Below, piece by piece: positions 7,508-17,480 of a stretch of 64,000 nucleotides of DNA. The DNA is from Oscillospiraceae bacterium (GTDB taxonomy: Bacteria > Bacillota > Clostridia > Oscillospirales > Acutalibacteraceae), in contig CAJTCU010000006.1 in the NCBI GenBank assembly GCA_910574935.1, positions 99,226 to 163,225 on the forward strand. The letters run 5' to 3'. The stretch's first letter is position 1. Every line of letters begins with the position of its first letter. Both the position numbers and the translations under genes were made by a program. The notes beneath the pieces are model-generated. The model had not been told where the DNA came from, did not search any database, and saw nothing but the letters and a program-made list of their open reading frames with translations.

Positions 7508-8710
7508 ATGGTGTTAGAGAGAATCTTTCACCTGCTTTCGGGTTATGTCGAGTTTCAGGTACGGGGGGACGGGGCGCGCTTTTTCTCCATCGCGGCCAAA
7601 AGGGGCTTCGGCTTTTGGGGGTTCCGCCGGGCGGATGGCAAAGCCGTGGCTCGGGTAAAGCCCAGCGCGTACAAAAAAATACGGCCGGTCTGCCGGCGCT
7701 GCCAGGTAAGCACCCGCGTTCTTCGCCGGCGGGGGCTCCCCTTTCATCTGCGGCGGCTGGGGCGTCGGAAAGGGCTGCTGGCAGGAGCCTTAGCCGGCGC
7801 AGCTTTATACTGGTTTTTGTCCGGGTTCATCTGGGGAGTAAGCGTTAGCGGCCAAGAATTTGTCACGCCGCGAGAGATTCTGGACGCGGCCCAAGCCCAA
7901 GGAGTCTTTGTGGGCGCCAGCCGGGAGTCCTTTTCCCCCAAAAACGCGGGCAGCGGAATCATTGCCCAGGTGCCCAAGCTCAGCTGGGCTGCTGTGAACA
8001 CCGATGGCTGTTTTGTGGAAATTGCCGTAAAGGAGGGTACCGCAAAGCCCCAGGTGGAGGACGCCGGGGAATTTTCCAACATTGTAGCCTCCCGGGAAGG
8101 ACAGATTGTGGCAGTAGAGGCCCAGGAAGGACGTCCTGAGGTAAAGCCCGGGGATATTGTGACCAAGGGGCAGCTGCTGATTGCGGGATTATATCAGGAG
8201 GTCCCAGACCCCTATGGTCCCCAGCCGGAAAAACTTTACCAGCGGGCGGGTCCCGCCCGGGGCCGAGTGGTGGCAGAGACCTACCGGGAATTTACCGTAC
8301 AGGTCGGGGCCACCACCACCCAGGAGATAGAGGGGCCGCGCCAGCAGCGGTACTGGCTGGAGCTATTTGGCCTGCGGATTCCTCTGGGGATCTGGAGTAC
8401 TCCAGCGGGTAAAACCCGGTCTTATACAGAAGTGACCCGCGCCCAGGCTTTGGACGTGGAACTGCCCCTGGCCTTTGAGCGGCAGGTGGTTATCTCATTA
8501 ACAGAAGAACAGCGGGCCTTGACAAAAAAGGAGCAGCAGGCCGCGGCACTGCAAAAGCTGCGGGCGGCCCAAAAGGCCGCTTTGCCAAAAGGCAGCAGCG
8601 TGGTGGAGGAAACGTTGGAATATCGTTGGACTGGGGACATGTGCCTGCTAAGCGCCCGGTGCCGCTGTCGGGAGGAGATTGGGGAGCTTCGGGTAATTTC
8701 GGTTAAATAA
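7508..8710 (+). CDS. yqfD: Sporulation protein YqfD
   Basis: The 400-residue protein matches the YqfD family. The N-terminal segment is basic and about 90 residues long, with a FxVxGxGARFFSIAAKRG-like stretch and a Cys pair in PVCRRCQVS. A membrane anchor follows (LLAGALAGAALYWFLSGFIWG, about 94-114), then a large external region with a VPKLSWAAVNTDGCFVEIAVKEG repeat-like segment. YqfD is expressed in the mother cell and needed for spore formation in Bacillus, with unclear activity. The GTC ATG start is preceded by GGAGGCG. Confidence 0.88.
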   Translation: MVLERIFHLLSGYVEFQVRGDGARFFSIAAKRGFGFWGFRRADGKAVARVKPSAYKKIRPVCRRCQVSTRVLRRRGLPFHLRRLGRRKGLLAGALAGAALYWFLSGFIWGVSVSGQEFVTPREILDAAQAQGVFVGASRESFSPKNAGSGIIAQVPKLSWAAVNTDGCFVEIAVKEGTAKPQVEDAGEFSNIVASREGQIVAVEAQEGRPEVKPGDIVTKGQLLIAGLYQEVPDPYGPQPEKLYQRAGPARGRVVAETYREFTVQVGATTTQEIEGPRQQRYWLELFGLRIPLGIWSTPAGKTRSYTEVTRAQALDVELPLAFERQVVISLTEEQRALTKKEQQAAALQKLRAAQKAALPKGSSVVEETLEYRWTGDMCLLSARCRCREEIGELRVISVK

Positions 8711-8757
8711 CCCAACGAATCCCAAAAAAATTTGGCAATATTTCATATGTTTTGGGC

Positions 8758-8787
8758 TTGAATCTAACGGGTAATATATGGTATAAT
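8758..8787 (+). promoter_or_regulatory. Candidate promoter for phoH
   Basis: TTGAAT (8758-8763) and a perfect TATAAT (8782-8787) are 18 bases apart. The promoter lies in the 279-bp space between yqfD and phoH and leaves a leader of about 195 bases in which I see no further gene. It would allow vegetative expression of phoH-ybeY-dgkA independently of the sporulation genes. Confidence 0.65.
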
Positions 8788-8989
8788 TTGACTGGTATCA
8801 GTCCGGTATTACAAGATGCCGTTCCCCTTTTGGGTATTACAATTCGGAATCTTGCAAAGCGCCGGGGCTATAATAAAGATTGACTGGGTACAATAGCAGC
8901 GGAACGCCCCCTGTTGCCCACGCAAATCCCCTTTGTAAAACTTAGAAAAACAAACTATCCTGTGGTAATATGAATTTTTAGGAGATACT

Positions 8990-9967
8990 TTGGAAGTAAA
9001 AATCAGTGTTGACAGAATGGAACAGGCCGCCGAGCTTTTCGGCAATTTTGACAGCAACATCCGCCTAATTGAGCAAGAATACGGCGTTAGTATGGTCTTT
9101 CGGGACTCTCAGCTAAAGATTTCCGGCGAGGACCCCGAAGGGGTGGACCGGGCCGCCCGGGCAGTGCGCAGCCTTATCACTCTCATTGGCGGAGGAGAGG
9201 CCCTTAGCGAACAAAATGTGCGTTACTGCATCCGCATGGTGGCGGAGGACAGTGAACAAAAGGTGGCCAAGCTGGCCGGGGACTGCATTTGCGTTACCAG
9301 CAAAGGCAAGCCTATTAAGCCAAAAACCGTGGGCCAACGTACCTATTGTGACAATATTAAAGAGAACACTGTCACCATCGGGGTGGGGCCTGCCGGTACC
9401 GGCAAAACCTACCTGGCGGTAGCTATGGCTGTTACAGCCTTTCGGGCCCAGCAGGTGAACCGCATTATCCTAACCCGTCCGGCCGTGGAGGCAGGAGAAA
9501 AGCTGGGGTTTCTTCCTGGTGATTTGCAGCAAAAGGTGGATCCCTACCTGCGGCCCCTGTACGATGCCCTATTCGACATGCTGGGGGCCGAAACCTACCA
9601 GCGCTATGTAGAGCGGGGAAATATTGAGGTGGCTCCCCTGGCCTATATGCGTGGCCGCACGTTAGACGACAGCTTTATCATTTTGGATGAGGCCCAGAAC
9701 ACCACGGGTGAACAGATGAAAATGTTCCTTACCCGGCTGGGCTTTAACTCTAAAATGGTTATTACTGGTGATGTGACCCAGATAGACCTGCCTGACGGCA
9801 AGCGCAGCGGCCTGAAAGAGGCAGTGCGAGTGCTGCGGGGCGTGGATGATATTGCCATTTTCCGTTTTACGGAGAAAGACGTAGTACGCCACAAACTGGT
9901 GCAGGACATCATCCGGGCTTACGAGCGGGCCAGCCGGGCAGGCGACCGGCGCTCCGCTTCTGTATAA
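8990..9967 (+). CDS. phoH: PhoH-family ATPase (PhoL/YbeZ type)
   Basis: The 325-residue protein starts at TTG (8990) behind TAGGAGA. A KH-like N-terminal region is followed by the PhoH ATPase domain: Walker A GPAGTGKTYLA (about residue 130), ILTRPAVEAGEKLGFLPGD, and Walker B-type FIILDEAQNTTGEQMKMFLTR. PhoH-like proteins bind nucleotides and are linked to ribosome maturation and RNA metabolism through their constant pairing with YbeY, which follows here. The 242-bp gap to ybeY holds two short GC-rich hairpins but no clear terminator. Confidence 0.93.
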   Translation: MEVKISVDRMEQAAELFGNFDSNIRLIEQEYGVSMVFRDSQLKISGEDPEGVDRAARAVRSLITLIGGGEALSEQNVRYCIRMVAEDSEQKVAKLAGDCICVTSKGKPIKPKTVGQRTYCDNIKENTVTIGVGPAGTGKTYLAVAMAVTAFRAQQVNRIILTRPAVEAGEKLGFLPGDLQQKVDPYLRPLYDALFDMLGAETYQRYVERGNIEVAPLAYMRGRTLDDSFIILDEAQNTTGEQMKMFLTRLGFNSKMVITGDVTQIDLPDGKRSGLKEAVRVLRGVDDIAIFRFTEKDVVRHKLVQDIIRAYERASRAGDRRSASV

Positions 9968-10209
9968 GATAAGAAACTTGTAAGCATAGCCCAAAGGGCT
10001 TAACTGGTTGCGTTTTTTGTGGGACAGAGCGGCTTTTTAAGAAATATTTCATGTGTTTTCAGAAAATCCCATGTGGACCGACGGAAAAAGGCCTGGCCAG
10101 AGACGGCCTTTGACGCTAATAAATACAAGTTTTCAGTCAAAGCAACGCAGGACTTGCACAGCGCGGTTCCGGCTGCGGTGGGCATTCCAGAAAGGAACGG
10201 TCTTGAATT

Positions 10210-10710
10210 ATGGAGAAAATCAGAGTCATCATTTCAAACCGGCAGAAACAAGTGAGGATTCCCACCGGTGTGCGAATGTTGATTCGCCGCTGCTGCCACG
10301 CGGTGCTCCAGCTGGAGGACTTTCCCGATTCTGCGGAGATCAGTGTAAGCTTTGTGGACAACGACCAGATTCGAGAGATGAACCGCCAGTATCGGGACAA
10401 GGATTCCGTCACCGATGTGCTAAGCTTCCCCATGGGGGAAAACGGGCGCTATGACGTGAACCACGAGACCGGGGCCAAAATTTTGGGCGACATTGTCATT
10501 TCTGTGCCCAAGGCAGTGGAGCAGGCCAGAACCTATGGCCACTCTTTAGAGCGGGAGATTGGCTTCCTTACCGCTCATTCGGTTTTGCATCTTTTGGGGT
10601 ACGACCACGAGGACGGCGGCCTGGCCCGGGTGCGAATGCGGGAAAAGGAAGAACGGGTTATGCGGGAGCTAGGTTTACCCGCCAGCAGCAGCTATGCCCC
10701 CGAGGAATAG
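10210..10710 (+). CDS. ybeY: Endoribonuclease YbeY (rRNA maturation factor)
   Basis: The 166-residue protein carries the metal-binding signature H-x3-H-x5-H in AHSVLHLLGYDHED near residue 120, and the preceding conserved block DKDSVTDVLSFPM. YbeY is a single-strand endoribonuclease that takes part in 16S rRNA 3'-end processing and 70S quality control in the cytoplasm. It sits between phoH and dgkA in the conserved order, and its last 17 bases overlap dgkA. Confidence 0.95.
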   Translation: MEKIRVIISNRQKQVRIPTGVRMLIRRCCHAVLQLEDFPDSAEISVSFVDNDQIREMNRQYRDKDSVTDVLSFPMGENGRYDVNHETGAKILGDIVISVPKAVEQARTYGHSLEREIGFLTAHSVLHLLGYDHEDGGLARVRMREKEERVMRELGLPASSSYAPEE

Positions 10711-11170
10711 TAAGCGGCGCACTCTGCTGCACAGCTTTCGGGACGCTTTCCGGGGGATATGGCATTGCCTACAATCAGAACGGAACATGCGCATACACAT
10801 GGTTGCCTGCGGATATGTCCTGTTTTTCTCTTTAAAAACCGGCGTCAGCCGGGGTGAGCTGGCCTGTTTGCTGGTGGCCATGGGCGTAGTGACCTGCGCT
10901 GAGACTATGAACACCTCTATTGAAAAGCTCTGCGACTTTGCCCAAAAGCGCCATAGCCGGATGATTGGCAACATAAAAGACTTAGCGGCAGGGGCCGTGT
11001 TGCTTAGCGCCGTTTTTGCGGCATTGGCGGGCGGGGTAGTTTTGTTGCGCCCAGCCTTTTGGGCTGTGTGGGAAGAGATTCTAATGCAGCCCAAAAAGCT
11101 GGCGGTTTTTATCCTTAGCCTGGCGGCCAGCATGGCGCTGGTATTTGCTGTGCCCCTAAAGCGGGAATAA
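10694..11170 (+). CDS. dgkA: Diacylglycerol/undecaprenol kinase (DgkA family)
   Basis: The 158-residue membrane protein has the DgkA core: an amphipathic N-terminus with SFRDAFRGIWHCLQSERNMRIH, then transmembrane helices and the signature CAETMNTSIEKLCDF (E-x-x-N-T-x-I-E). KDLAAGAVLL follows, with a last helix near the C-terminus. In Firmicutes this family phosphorylates undecaprenol or diacylglycerol to recycle lipid carriers. The ATG lies inside the end of ybeY, so translation is probably coupled. A strong terminator follows. Confidence 0.9.
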   Translation: MPPRNSKRRTLLHSFRDAFRGIWHCLQSERNMRIHMVACGYVLFFSLKTGVSRGELACLLVAMGVVTCAETMNTSIEKLCDFAQKRHSRMIGNIKDLAAGAVLLSAVFAALAGGVVLLRPAFWAVWEEILMQPKKLAVFILSLAASMALVFAVPLKRE

Positions 11171-11238
11171 GCCCGGAACAGTTTATCCAAAAAAGACGCG
11201 GAAGCTCCCAGGGCATGGATCCCTGCAAAACAATAAAG

Positions 11239-11274
11239 AAAAGCGGTATGGTTTTTCGCCATACCGCTTTTTTT
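11239..11274 (+). terminator. Rho-independent terminator of the phoH-ybeY-dgkA operon
   Basis: AAAAGCGGTATGG (11239-11251) pairs perfectly with CCATACCGCTTTT (from 11259), followed by a T run. The T run ends directly at the family A element copy 2, whose left TA is formed by the last T of the run. Confidence 0.9.
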
Positions 11275-11451
11275 AAGGCAATACCGCACAATTCTAAGTA
11301 CCGTATTGGGCAGTCAGATTTTTCTTCAGAGGGTACAGATTGAGCGCCGTCCATCTCACCATTGACCAGCGAAAGCTGTGCTCTACGACGGAAAATGTGC
11401 AAGCAAGACGGTGCTTAAGGTGCCACCCGCGAATGGTGCGGGGTTGCCTTA
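11274..11451. mobile_element. Family A miniature inverted-repeat element, copy 2 (178 bp)
   Basis: Starts TAAGGCAATACCGCACAATTC and ends GAATGGTGCGGGGTTGCCTTA, an inverted pair of 21 bases with few mismatches, each ending in TA. It has the same length as copy 1 (4379-4556) and about 93% identity by hand comparison. The right-terminal 36 bases form an independent hairpin. The 120 bases from here to the end of ileS hold nothing I recognise. Confidence 0.82.
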
Positions 11452-11571
11452 AATCTAGGCTGGTCTCCCTAAGTAGGGGCATGGGTGAGTCTCGCTTGCC
11501 CACCTGGTCGGTTCACACTGCCTACCCTGCCCCCTACGCCCCACTTGCTTCTAACTTTCCCATAAAGGCAT

Positions 11572-14500
11572 TTACGAAATTCGTTCCACGCCAAAGCGGG
11601 TCTTTTCGCCGTTAACATCCCACTCCGCCGTATACCCGGCCAGCTGGCCATACTGGCAGCTCTCGCCCAGCACGTCGGCCAAAATCTCCTCTTGGTTCTT
11701 TTGCAGCACCGCCTCTACCTTGGCGCTGCCCTGGTGGTACAATCGGATATGGTCCGTCACCTTAAAGCCCGCGTCCTTACGCATGGACTGCACCTTGCTG
11801 ACAATCTCCCGTACAAAGCCCTCTTCAATGAGCTCCTCCGTCAGGGCTGTGTCCAGCACCACGGTGAGGCCCCGATCTGAGACCGAGGTGTAGCCCTCCT
11901 TCTGGGTGGTTTCAATCAGCAGCTCTTCCTCCGTCAGGCTAATTTCCCCGTCAGGCAGGGCCAGCTTCAGGGCGCCCTCCTGGTCCAGCTGTTTTTTGGC
12001 AGCAGCGCCGTCCAGCTCCTGCAAAGCCTGGCGGATGGCCCCGATGCGCTTGCCGTACTTTTGGCCCAGGATCTTCAGCTGGGGCTTAAAGCTGTAGGCG
12101 GTGAACTCCGACATATCGCGAAGGAACACGATTTCCTTCACGTTCAGCTCCTGCTTGATGATATCCTGATACAGCCCGCCCAGGCCCGGATCCGCGTCTG
12201 TGCACAGCCGGCACAGCGGCTGGCGGTTTTTAATGTTGGCCTGGTTCCGAGCCGCCCGGCCCAGGGCCACTACCCGCAGCACCTCGTCCATATCCGCTTC
12301 CAGTTTGGGGTCAATGCGGGCCGGGTCACACACCGGGAAGCCGCACAGGTGCACGCTTTCCGGGGCGGCGGGGTCCAGAGAGCACACCAGGTTGCGGTAG
12401 ATCTCCTCGCTCATAAAGGGGGCCATCGGGGCCAGCAGCTTGGCGGTGTCCACCAGCACGGTATACAGGGTCATATAGGCGGCGGTCTTGTCCGCGGCCT
12501 CCCCCTGCACCCAAAAGCGCTCCCGGCTGCGGCGCACGTACCAGTTGGAAAGCTCATCCACAAAATCTTGCAGAACACGGGCGGTTTCTGGCACATGATA
12601 TTGGGTTAGCTGCTGGTCCACCGCCTTTATGGTGCTGTTCAGCCGGGAGAGCAGCCAGCGGTCCATTACGGTCAGAGCGCAGTCCTCTAGTTTATACTGG
12701 GCAGCGTCAAAATTGTCGATGTTGGCGTACAGCACAAAAAAGGCGTAGGTATTCCACAGGGTAGAGAAGAACTTCTTCTGCACCTCTACCACGCCCTTCT
12801 CCGAAAAGCGCTTGGGCAGCCAGGGGGCGCAGGTGGTATAGAAGAACCACCGCAACGAGTCGGAGCCGAACCTCTCAAGGGCCTCCATGGGGTCCACGGC
12901 GTTGCCCTTGCTCTTGCTCATCTTCTTGCCATCCGCGTCCTGAACCAGGCCCATCACCAGCACGTTCTTGTAGGGGGCCCTGTCAAAGAGCAAGGTAGAA
13001 ATGGCCAGCAGGCTGTAGAACCACCCCCGGGTCTGGTCCACCGCCTCGCTGATAAAGTCCGCGGGGAACTGGCTCTCAAACAGCTCCTGGTTCTCAAAGG
13101 GGTAGTGGTGCTGGGCAAAGGGCATGGCCCCGCTGTCGAACCAGCAGTCGATGACCTCAGGCACCCGGCGCATCTGTTTGCCGCAGTGGGGGCAGGTGAT
13201 GGTCACCTCATCCACATAGGGCCTGTGCAGTTCAATGTCCTCTGGGCAGTTAGGGGACATCTCCCGTAGCTCGGCTATGCTGCCAATGGCGTGGCGGTGG
13301 CCGCACTCGCACTCCCAGATGTTCAGGGGTGTGCCCCAGTACCGGTTGCGGCTGACAGCCCAGTCCTGCAAATTCTCCAGCCAGTCGCCAAAACGGCCCT
13401 TGCCGATGCTCTCGGGCAGCCAATTGACTGTATTATTGTTGGCAATGAGCTGGTCCTTGACCTTGGTGACCTCGATATACCAGCTCTCTCGGGCGTAGTA
13501 AATCAGCGGGGTGTCGCAGCGCCAGCAGAAGGGATAGCTGTGCTCGAACCTGGGCGCGGAGAACAGAAGGCCCCGGGCCTCCAAATCTACCAGAATTTCC
13601 TTGTCCGCATCCTTGCAGAACACCCCCGGCCACTTGGTCTCGGCGGTCATCTCGCCTTTCTGGTCCACCAGCTGCACCAGGGGCAGGCCGTACCTGCGGC
13701 CCACCTTTGCGTCGTCCTCGCCGAAAGCCGGGGCAATGTGCACAATGCCCGTGCCGTCGGTGAGGGTCACGTAGTCGTCGCAGACCACATACCAGCACTT
13801 CTCCTGGGGGCGGACAAAGTCAAACAGGGGCTCATACTCTTTATGCTCCAGGTCCGCGCCTTTGTAGTGTTCCAGCACGGTATAGGTCCCCTCCCCCAGC
13901 ACCGTATCGCACAGGGCGGCGGCCAGGTAATAGGTCTCGGTCCTGTCCTCCTTGGTAAAGGCGGCCTTCACGTAGTCCTCTTTGGCGTTGACGCACAGGG
14001 CCACGTTGCTGGGCAGGGTCCAGGGGGTGGTGGTCCAGGCCAGGATGAAGGCGTCCTCCCCCTTGCAGCGGAACTTGGCAATGGCGGAGCGCTCTTTCAC
14101 GTCCTTATAGCCTTGGGCCACCTCGTGGGAACTAAGCGGCGTGCCGCAGCGGGGGCAGTATGGCACAATTTTAAATCCCTTATAGAGCAGGCCCTTTTCC
14201 CAAATCTGCTTAAGGGCCCACCACTCGGACTCGATATATTCATTATGATAGGTCACGTAAGGGTCCTCCATGTCGGCCCAAAAACCCACGGCCTTGGAAA
14301 ATTCCTCCCACATGCCCTTGTACTTCCACACGCTCTCCTTGCACTTCTGGTTGAAGGGCGAGACGCCGTACTCTTCAATCTGCTCCTTGCCGCTGATTTT
14401 CAGCAGCTTTTCCACCTCCAGCTCCACCGGCAGGCCGTGGGTGTCCCAGCCGGCCTTGCGGGGGACGATCTGCCCCTTCATGGTCTGATACCGGGGGAAC

Positions 14501-14706
14501 AGGTCCTTAAAGGCCCGGGTCTCCAGGTGGCCGATGTGGGGCTTGCCATTGGCGGTGGGGGGGCCGTCATAGAAGGTGTAGGCGGGCGCTCCCTCACGGC
14601 TTTGGATGCTTTTTTCAAAGATTTTATTGTCCGTCCAAAACTTTTCGGTGGCCTTCTCCCGCTCCACAAAGTTCATATTGGCGGAGACCTCCCTGTACTT
14701 GCTCAT
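11572..14706 (-). CDS. ileS: Isoleucyl-tRNA synthetase, type 2 (long form)
   Basis: The 1044-residue enzyme charges tRNA-Ile. The class I HIGH motif is in GKPHIGHLETRAFKDLF and KMSKS in GKKMSKSKGNAVDP. The CWFDSGAMPFAQHHYPFEN block and the length above 1000 residues indicate the eukaryote-like IleS2 group, which in other bacteria is associated with low mupirocin sensitivity. Zinc-type Cys pairs occur in PYCPRCGTPLS and ITCPHCGKQM. I chose the ATG at 14706 (MSKYREVSANMNF) because AAAGGA precedes it. A T-box leader sits directly upstream. Confidence 0.96.
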   Translation of the reverse strand: MSKYREVSANMNFVEREKATEKFWTDNKIFEKSIQSREGAPAYTFYDGPPTANGKPHIGHLETRAFKDLFPRYQTMKGQIVPRKAGWDTHGLPVELEVEKLLKISGKEQIEEYGVSPFNQKCKESVWKYKGMWEEFSKAVGFWADMEDPYVTYHNEYIESEWWALKQIWEKGLLYKGFKIVPYCPRCGTPLSSHEVAQGYKDVKERSAIAKFRCKGEDAFILAWTTTPWTLPSNVALCVNAKEDYVKAAFTKEDRTETYYLAAALCDTVLGEGTYTVLEHYKGADLEHKEYEPLFDFVRPQEKCWYVVCDDYVTLTDGTGIVHIAPAFGEDDAKVGRRYGLPLVQLVDQKGEMTAETKWPGVFCKDADKEILVDLEARGLLFSAPRFEHSYPFCWRCDTPLIYYARESWYIEVTKVKDQLIANNNTVNWLPESIGKGRFGDWLENLQDWAVSRNRYWGTPLNIWECECGHRHAIGSIAELREMSPNCPEDIELHRPYVDEVTITCPHCGKQMRRVPEVIDCWFDSGAMPFAQHHYPFENQELFESQFPADFISEAVDQTRGWFYSLLAISTLLFDRAPYKNVLVMGLVQDADGKKMSKSKGNAVDPMEALERFGSDSLRWFFYTTCAPWLPKRFSEKGVVEVQKKFFSTLWNTYAFFVLYANIDNFDAAQYKLEDCALTVMDRWLLSRLNSTIKAVDQQLTQYHVPETARVLQDFVDELSNWYVRRSRERFWVQGEAADKTAAYMTLYTVLVDTAKLLAPMAPFMSEEIYRNLVCSLDPAAPESVHLCGFPVCDPARIDPKLEADMDEVLRVVALGRAARNQANIKNRQPLCRLCTDADPGLGGLYQDIIKQELNVKEIVFLRDMSEFTAYSFKPQLKILGQKYGKRIGAIRQALQELDGAAAKKQLDQEGALKLALPDGEISLTEEELLIETTQKEGYTSVSDRGLTVVLDTALTEELIEEGFVREIVSKVQSMRKDAGFKVTDHIRLYHQGSAKVEAVLQKNQEEILADVLGESCQYGQLAGYTAEWDVNGEKTRFGVERIS

Positions 14707-14985
14707 GCTTGACCATCCTTTCCATAAATAAAGCCTCCGCCCCAAAACAGGGCGAAGGCATACTTCGCTTTACCACCCATTTTGACTGTCGGTGTACCAA
14801 CAGCTTCCCGATAACGGCGGGGGCCGGCCTGGCTTAATAAAGGCTTGCGGACAACGGGGCCTTGTTCAGCTGGCGACTTCGGAGGGATGCGGAAAAGGCG
14901 CAGGTGCCGGCTTGCACCAGCCGCCGGCTCTCTGGGACCATAGGCCTGGCCCGCGTGTCTCCATCATAGTCTTTACGGTGTATTT
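14707..14985 (-). promoter_or_regulatory. T-box riboswitch leader of ileS
   Basis: Read on the minus strand, the leader has a Stem I region with CAGAGAGCCGGC and GGCTGGTGCAAGCC, then a candidate AUC (Ile) specifier at 14886-14888. The T-box sequence GGGTGGTAAAGCG follows (14763-14778) and overlaps an antiterminator/terminator choice. The terminator is GCCTTCGCCC (14750-14759) paired with GGGGCGGAGGC (14733-14743) and followed by TTTATTT. Such leaders read uncharged tRNA to allow transcription into the synthetase gene. The T-box core is a variant (GGTAAAGCG instead of GGTACCGCG). Confidence 0.85.
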
Positions 14986-14991
14986 TTTCAG

Positions 14992-15020
14992 ATTATAGCA
15001 CGGCAAAAGGGGAAAGTCAA
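14992..15020 (-). promoter_or_regulatory. Promoter of the T-box/ileS transcript
   Basis: On the minus strand, TTGACT (15015-15020) and a perfect TATAAT (14992-14997) are 17 bases apart, which puts the transcription start at the 5' end of the T-box. Confidence 0.8.
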
Positions 15021-15063
15021 GAAAAAACCCGCAAAAGGCCCCAAAAGCGGACACATTGCGCGG

Positions 15064-15125
15064 TCCAGGGGCGTTAGGCCCCTGGCAGGGGTCAAGGGGG
15101 CGGCGCCCCTTGCCGCCGGAGGCGA
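15064..15125. repeat. GC-rich double-hairpin intergenic repeat (REP-like)
   Basis: CCAGGGGCGTTAGGCCCCTGG forms one hairpin and CAAGGGGGCGGCGCCCCTTG the next, followed by GCCGCCGGAGGC. This kind of paired GC hairpin recurs between genes in many Clostridia. The rest of the 15021-15322 gap contains no gene that I can support. Confidence 0.5.
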
Positions 15126-15322
15126 CCTTAACCTTAAGGCGGCGCGAAGAAAAGGAATGTGGTTCCACCAAACCAGCCGGCCCAGCAGCATAAAAAAGGA
15201 GGGCCCGGCTCGCGCCGCCCAAAAGCAGCGAGTTGTAAAAATCAGCGAAGCAAGATTTTTACAAGAGCGGCCCCCACCACAAGCCCAGCCCAAGGCAGCC
15301 AGGCCAAATCACAAAAACAAAA

Positions 15323-15883
15323 TCACCCCGCGAACATAGACCCAATCTCCCCCAGGTTGCACATCCCCTCCGTCACAAAATGGGCCAGCTCGGCGCCCGT
15401 CTTGGGCATCAGGGTCCCGTGGGTCCGCAAATAGTCCGCCAGACGCTGGAACAGCTGCCCGTCGGTGGGGTGCGCCCGCCGGTCGTTGATCCGGCAGGCC
15501 TCTTGGCCTAAGAGAGTGATGCTGCAACAGTCCGGCTCCTCCCCATCCACAAAAGCTGTCACGCTAAGCCACTGGGCACTGTGGCTGCTCAGGCCGCTGT
15601 CCCAGGGCAGCAGGTTCCTGAAATCCTCCTGGTAGCCGCTCTCCCGCAAAATCTCCATCAGCCCGGCAAAGTCCTCCGGGTTTTCGCTTTCCAGGGTATA
15701 CTGGGGCGAGTCTGCCAGCCCGGCCTCCCAGGTCCAGTCCTGGAGAAAGCCGGAGACCCGGTCTACCGGCTTCTCCAGGCTCATGACGCTCTCCAAGGAC
15801 CAGGGCCACAGCCGCCAGGCCGCAACGCCGCCTAACAAGAGGACTACCGCGCCGAAAACCAGCCAATTCTTCCATTTTTTCAT
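15323..15883 (-). CDS. Membrane-anchored hypothetical protein
   Basis: About 186 residues starting MKKWKNWLVFGAVVLLLGGVAAW, a single N-terminal signal anchor with no lipobox. The rest, starting around residue 30, is an acidic extracytoplasmic domain with a CCSITLLGQEACRIND segment that holds three Cys and a helical C-terminus (QLFQRLADYLRTHG). I do not recognise a family. It stands alone between the ileS T-box and tuf. A GTG one codon upstream is an alternative start. Confidence 0.6.
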   Translation of the reverse strand: MKKWKNWLVFGAVVLLLGGVAAWRLWPWSLESVMSLEKPVDRVSGFLQDWTWEAGLADSPQYTLESENPEDFAGLMEILRESGYQEDFRNLLPWDSGLSSHSAQWLSVTAFVDGEEPDCCSITLLGQEACRINDRRAHPTDGQLFQRLADYLRTHGTLMPKTGAELAHFVTEGMCNLGEIGSMFAG

Positions 15884-16140
15884 CACTTTTCGCCCCCCTT
15901 TTTAGGTGTTTTTTGTATTATACTTGTTTTTGGTGGAAAAGTCAAGTCCTGCGGCCTTTCGGGAGTGTCCAAAGGGAATATTTTTTGACGATGTTTCGGC
16001 CTCCGGCAGCCATGGGGCTTTGCCCCCTGGCTCCCCACGGCCTTTGAAAAGGCCGGCGAAACTTTTACTGTTTGCCCATTGGGACCTATCTGCTCACCCT
16101 TTCGCCTCTGCCGCTTCCGCAGCTCTCTCCTCCCCCACGC

Positions 16141-16174
16141 AAAAAGAGGCCCCCTGCTGGGAGCCTCTTCTCTT
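16141..16174 (-). terminator. Terminator after tuf
   Basis: On the minus strand, AGAGGCTCCC pairs with a GGGGCCTCT arm across a short loop, followed by TTTTT. It lies 10-40 bases after the tuf stop. The remaining gap to 15884 contains two more GC-rich hairpins and no gene. Confidence 0.75.
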
Positions 16175-16182
16175 AGCAAAAT

Positions 16183-17385
<1,203 letters not shown>

Positions 17386-17437
17386 TGGGAAATTGCCTCC
17401 TCGCAATCAAAATATTCGATATTTGTGCCTTGCATAC

Positions 17438-17466
17438 ATTCTATCAGCAAAGCGCCGAAAAATCAA
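17438..17466 (-). promoter_or_regulatory. Internal promoter between fusA and tuf
   Basis: On the minus strand, TTGATT (17461-17466) and TAGAAT (17438-17443) are 17 bases apart, about 50 bases before tuf. An extra promoter would fit the high demand for EF-Tu. Confidence 0.55.
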
Positions 17467-17480
17467 GAGATATTTACCTT

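Noticed and set aside
13291..14712. 473-codon open frame antisense to ileS
   Set aside because: Mirror of a long GC-rich gene; rich in Gly, Ala, His and Leu with no motif. ileS on the other strand is certain.
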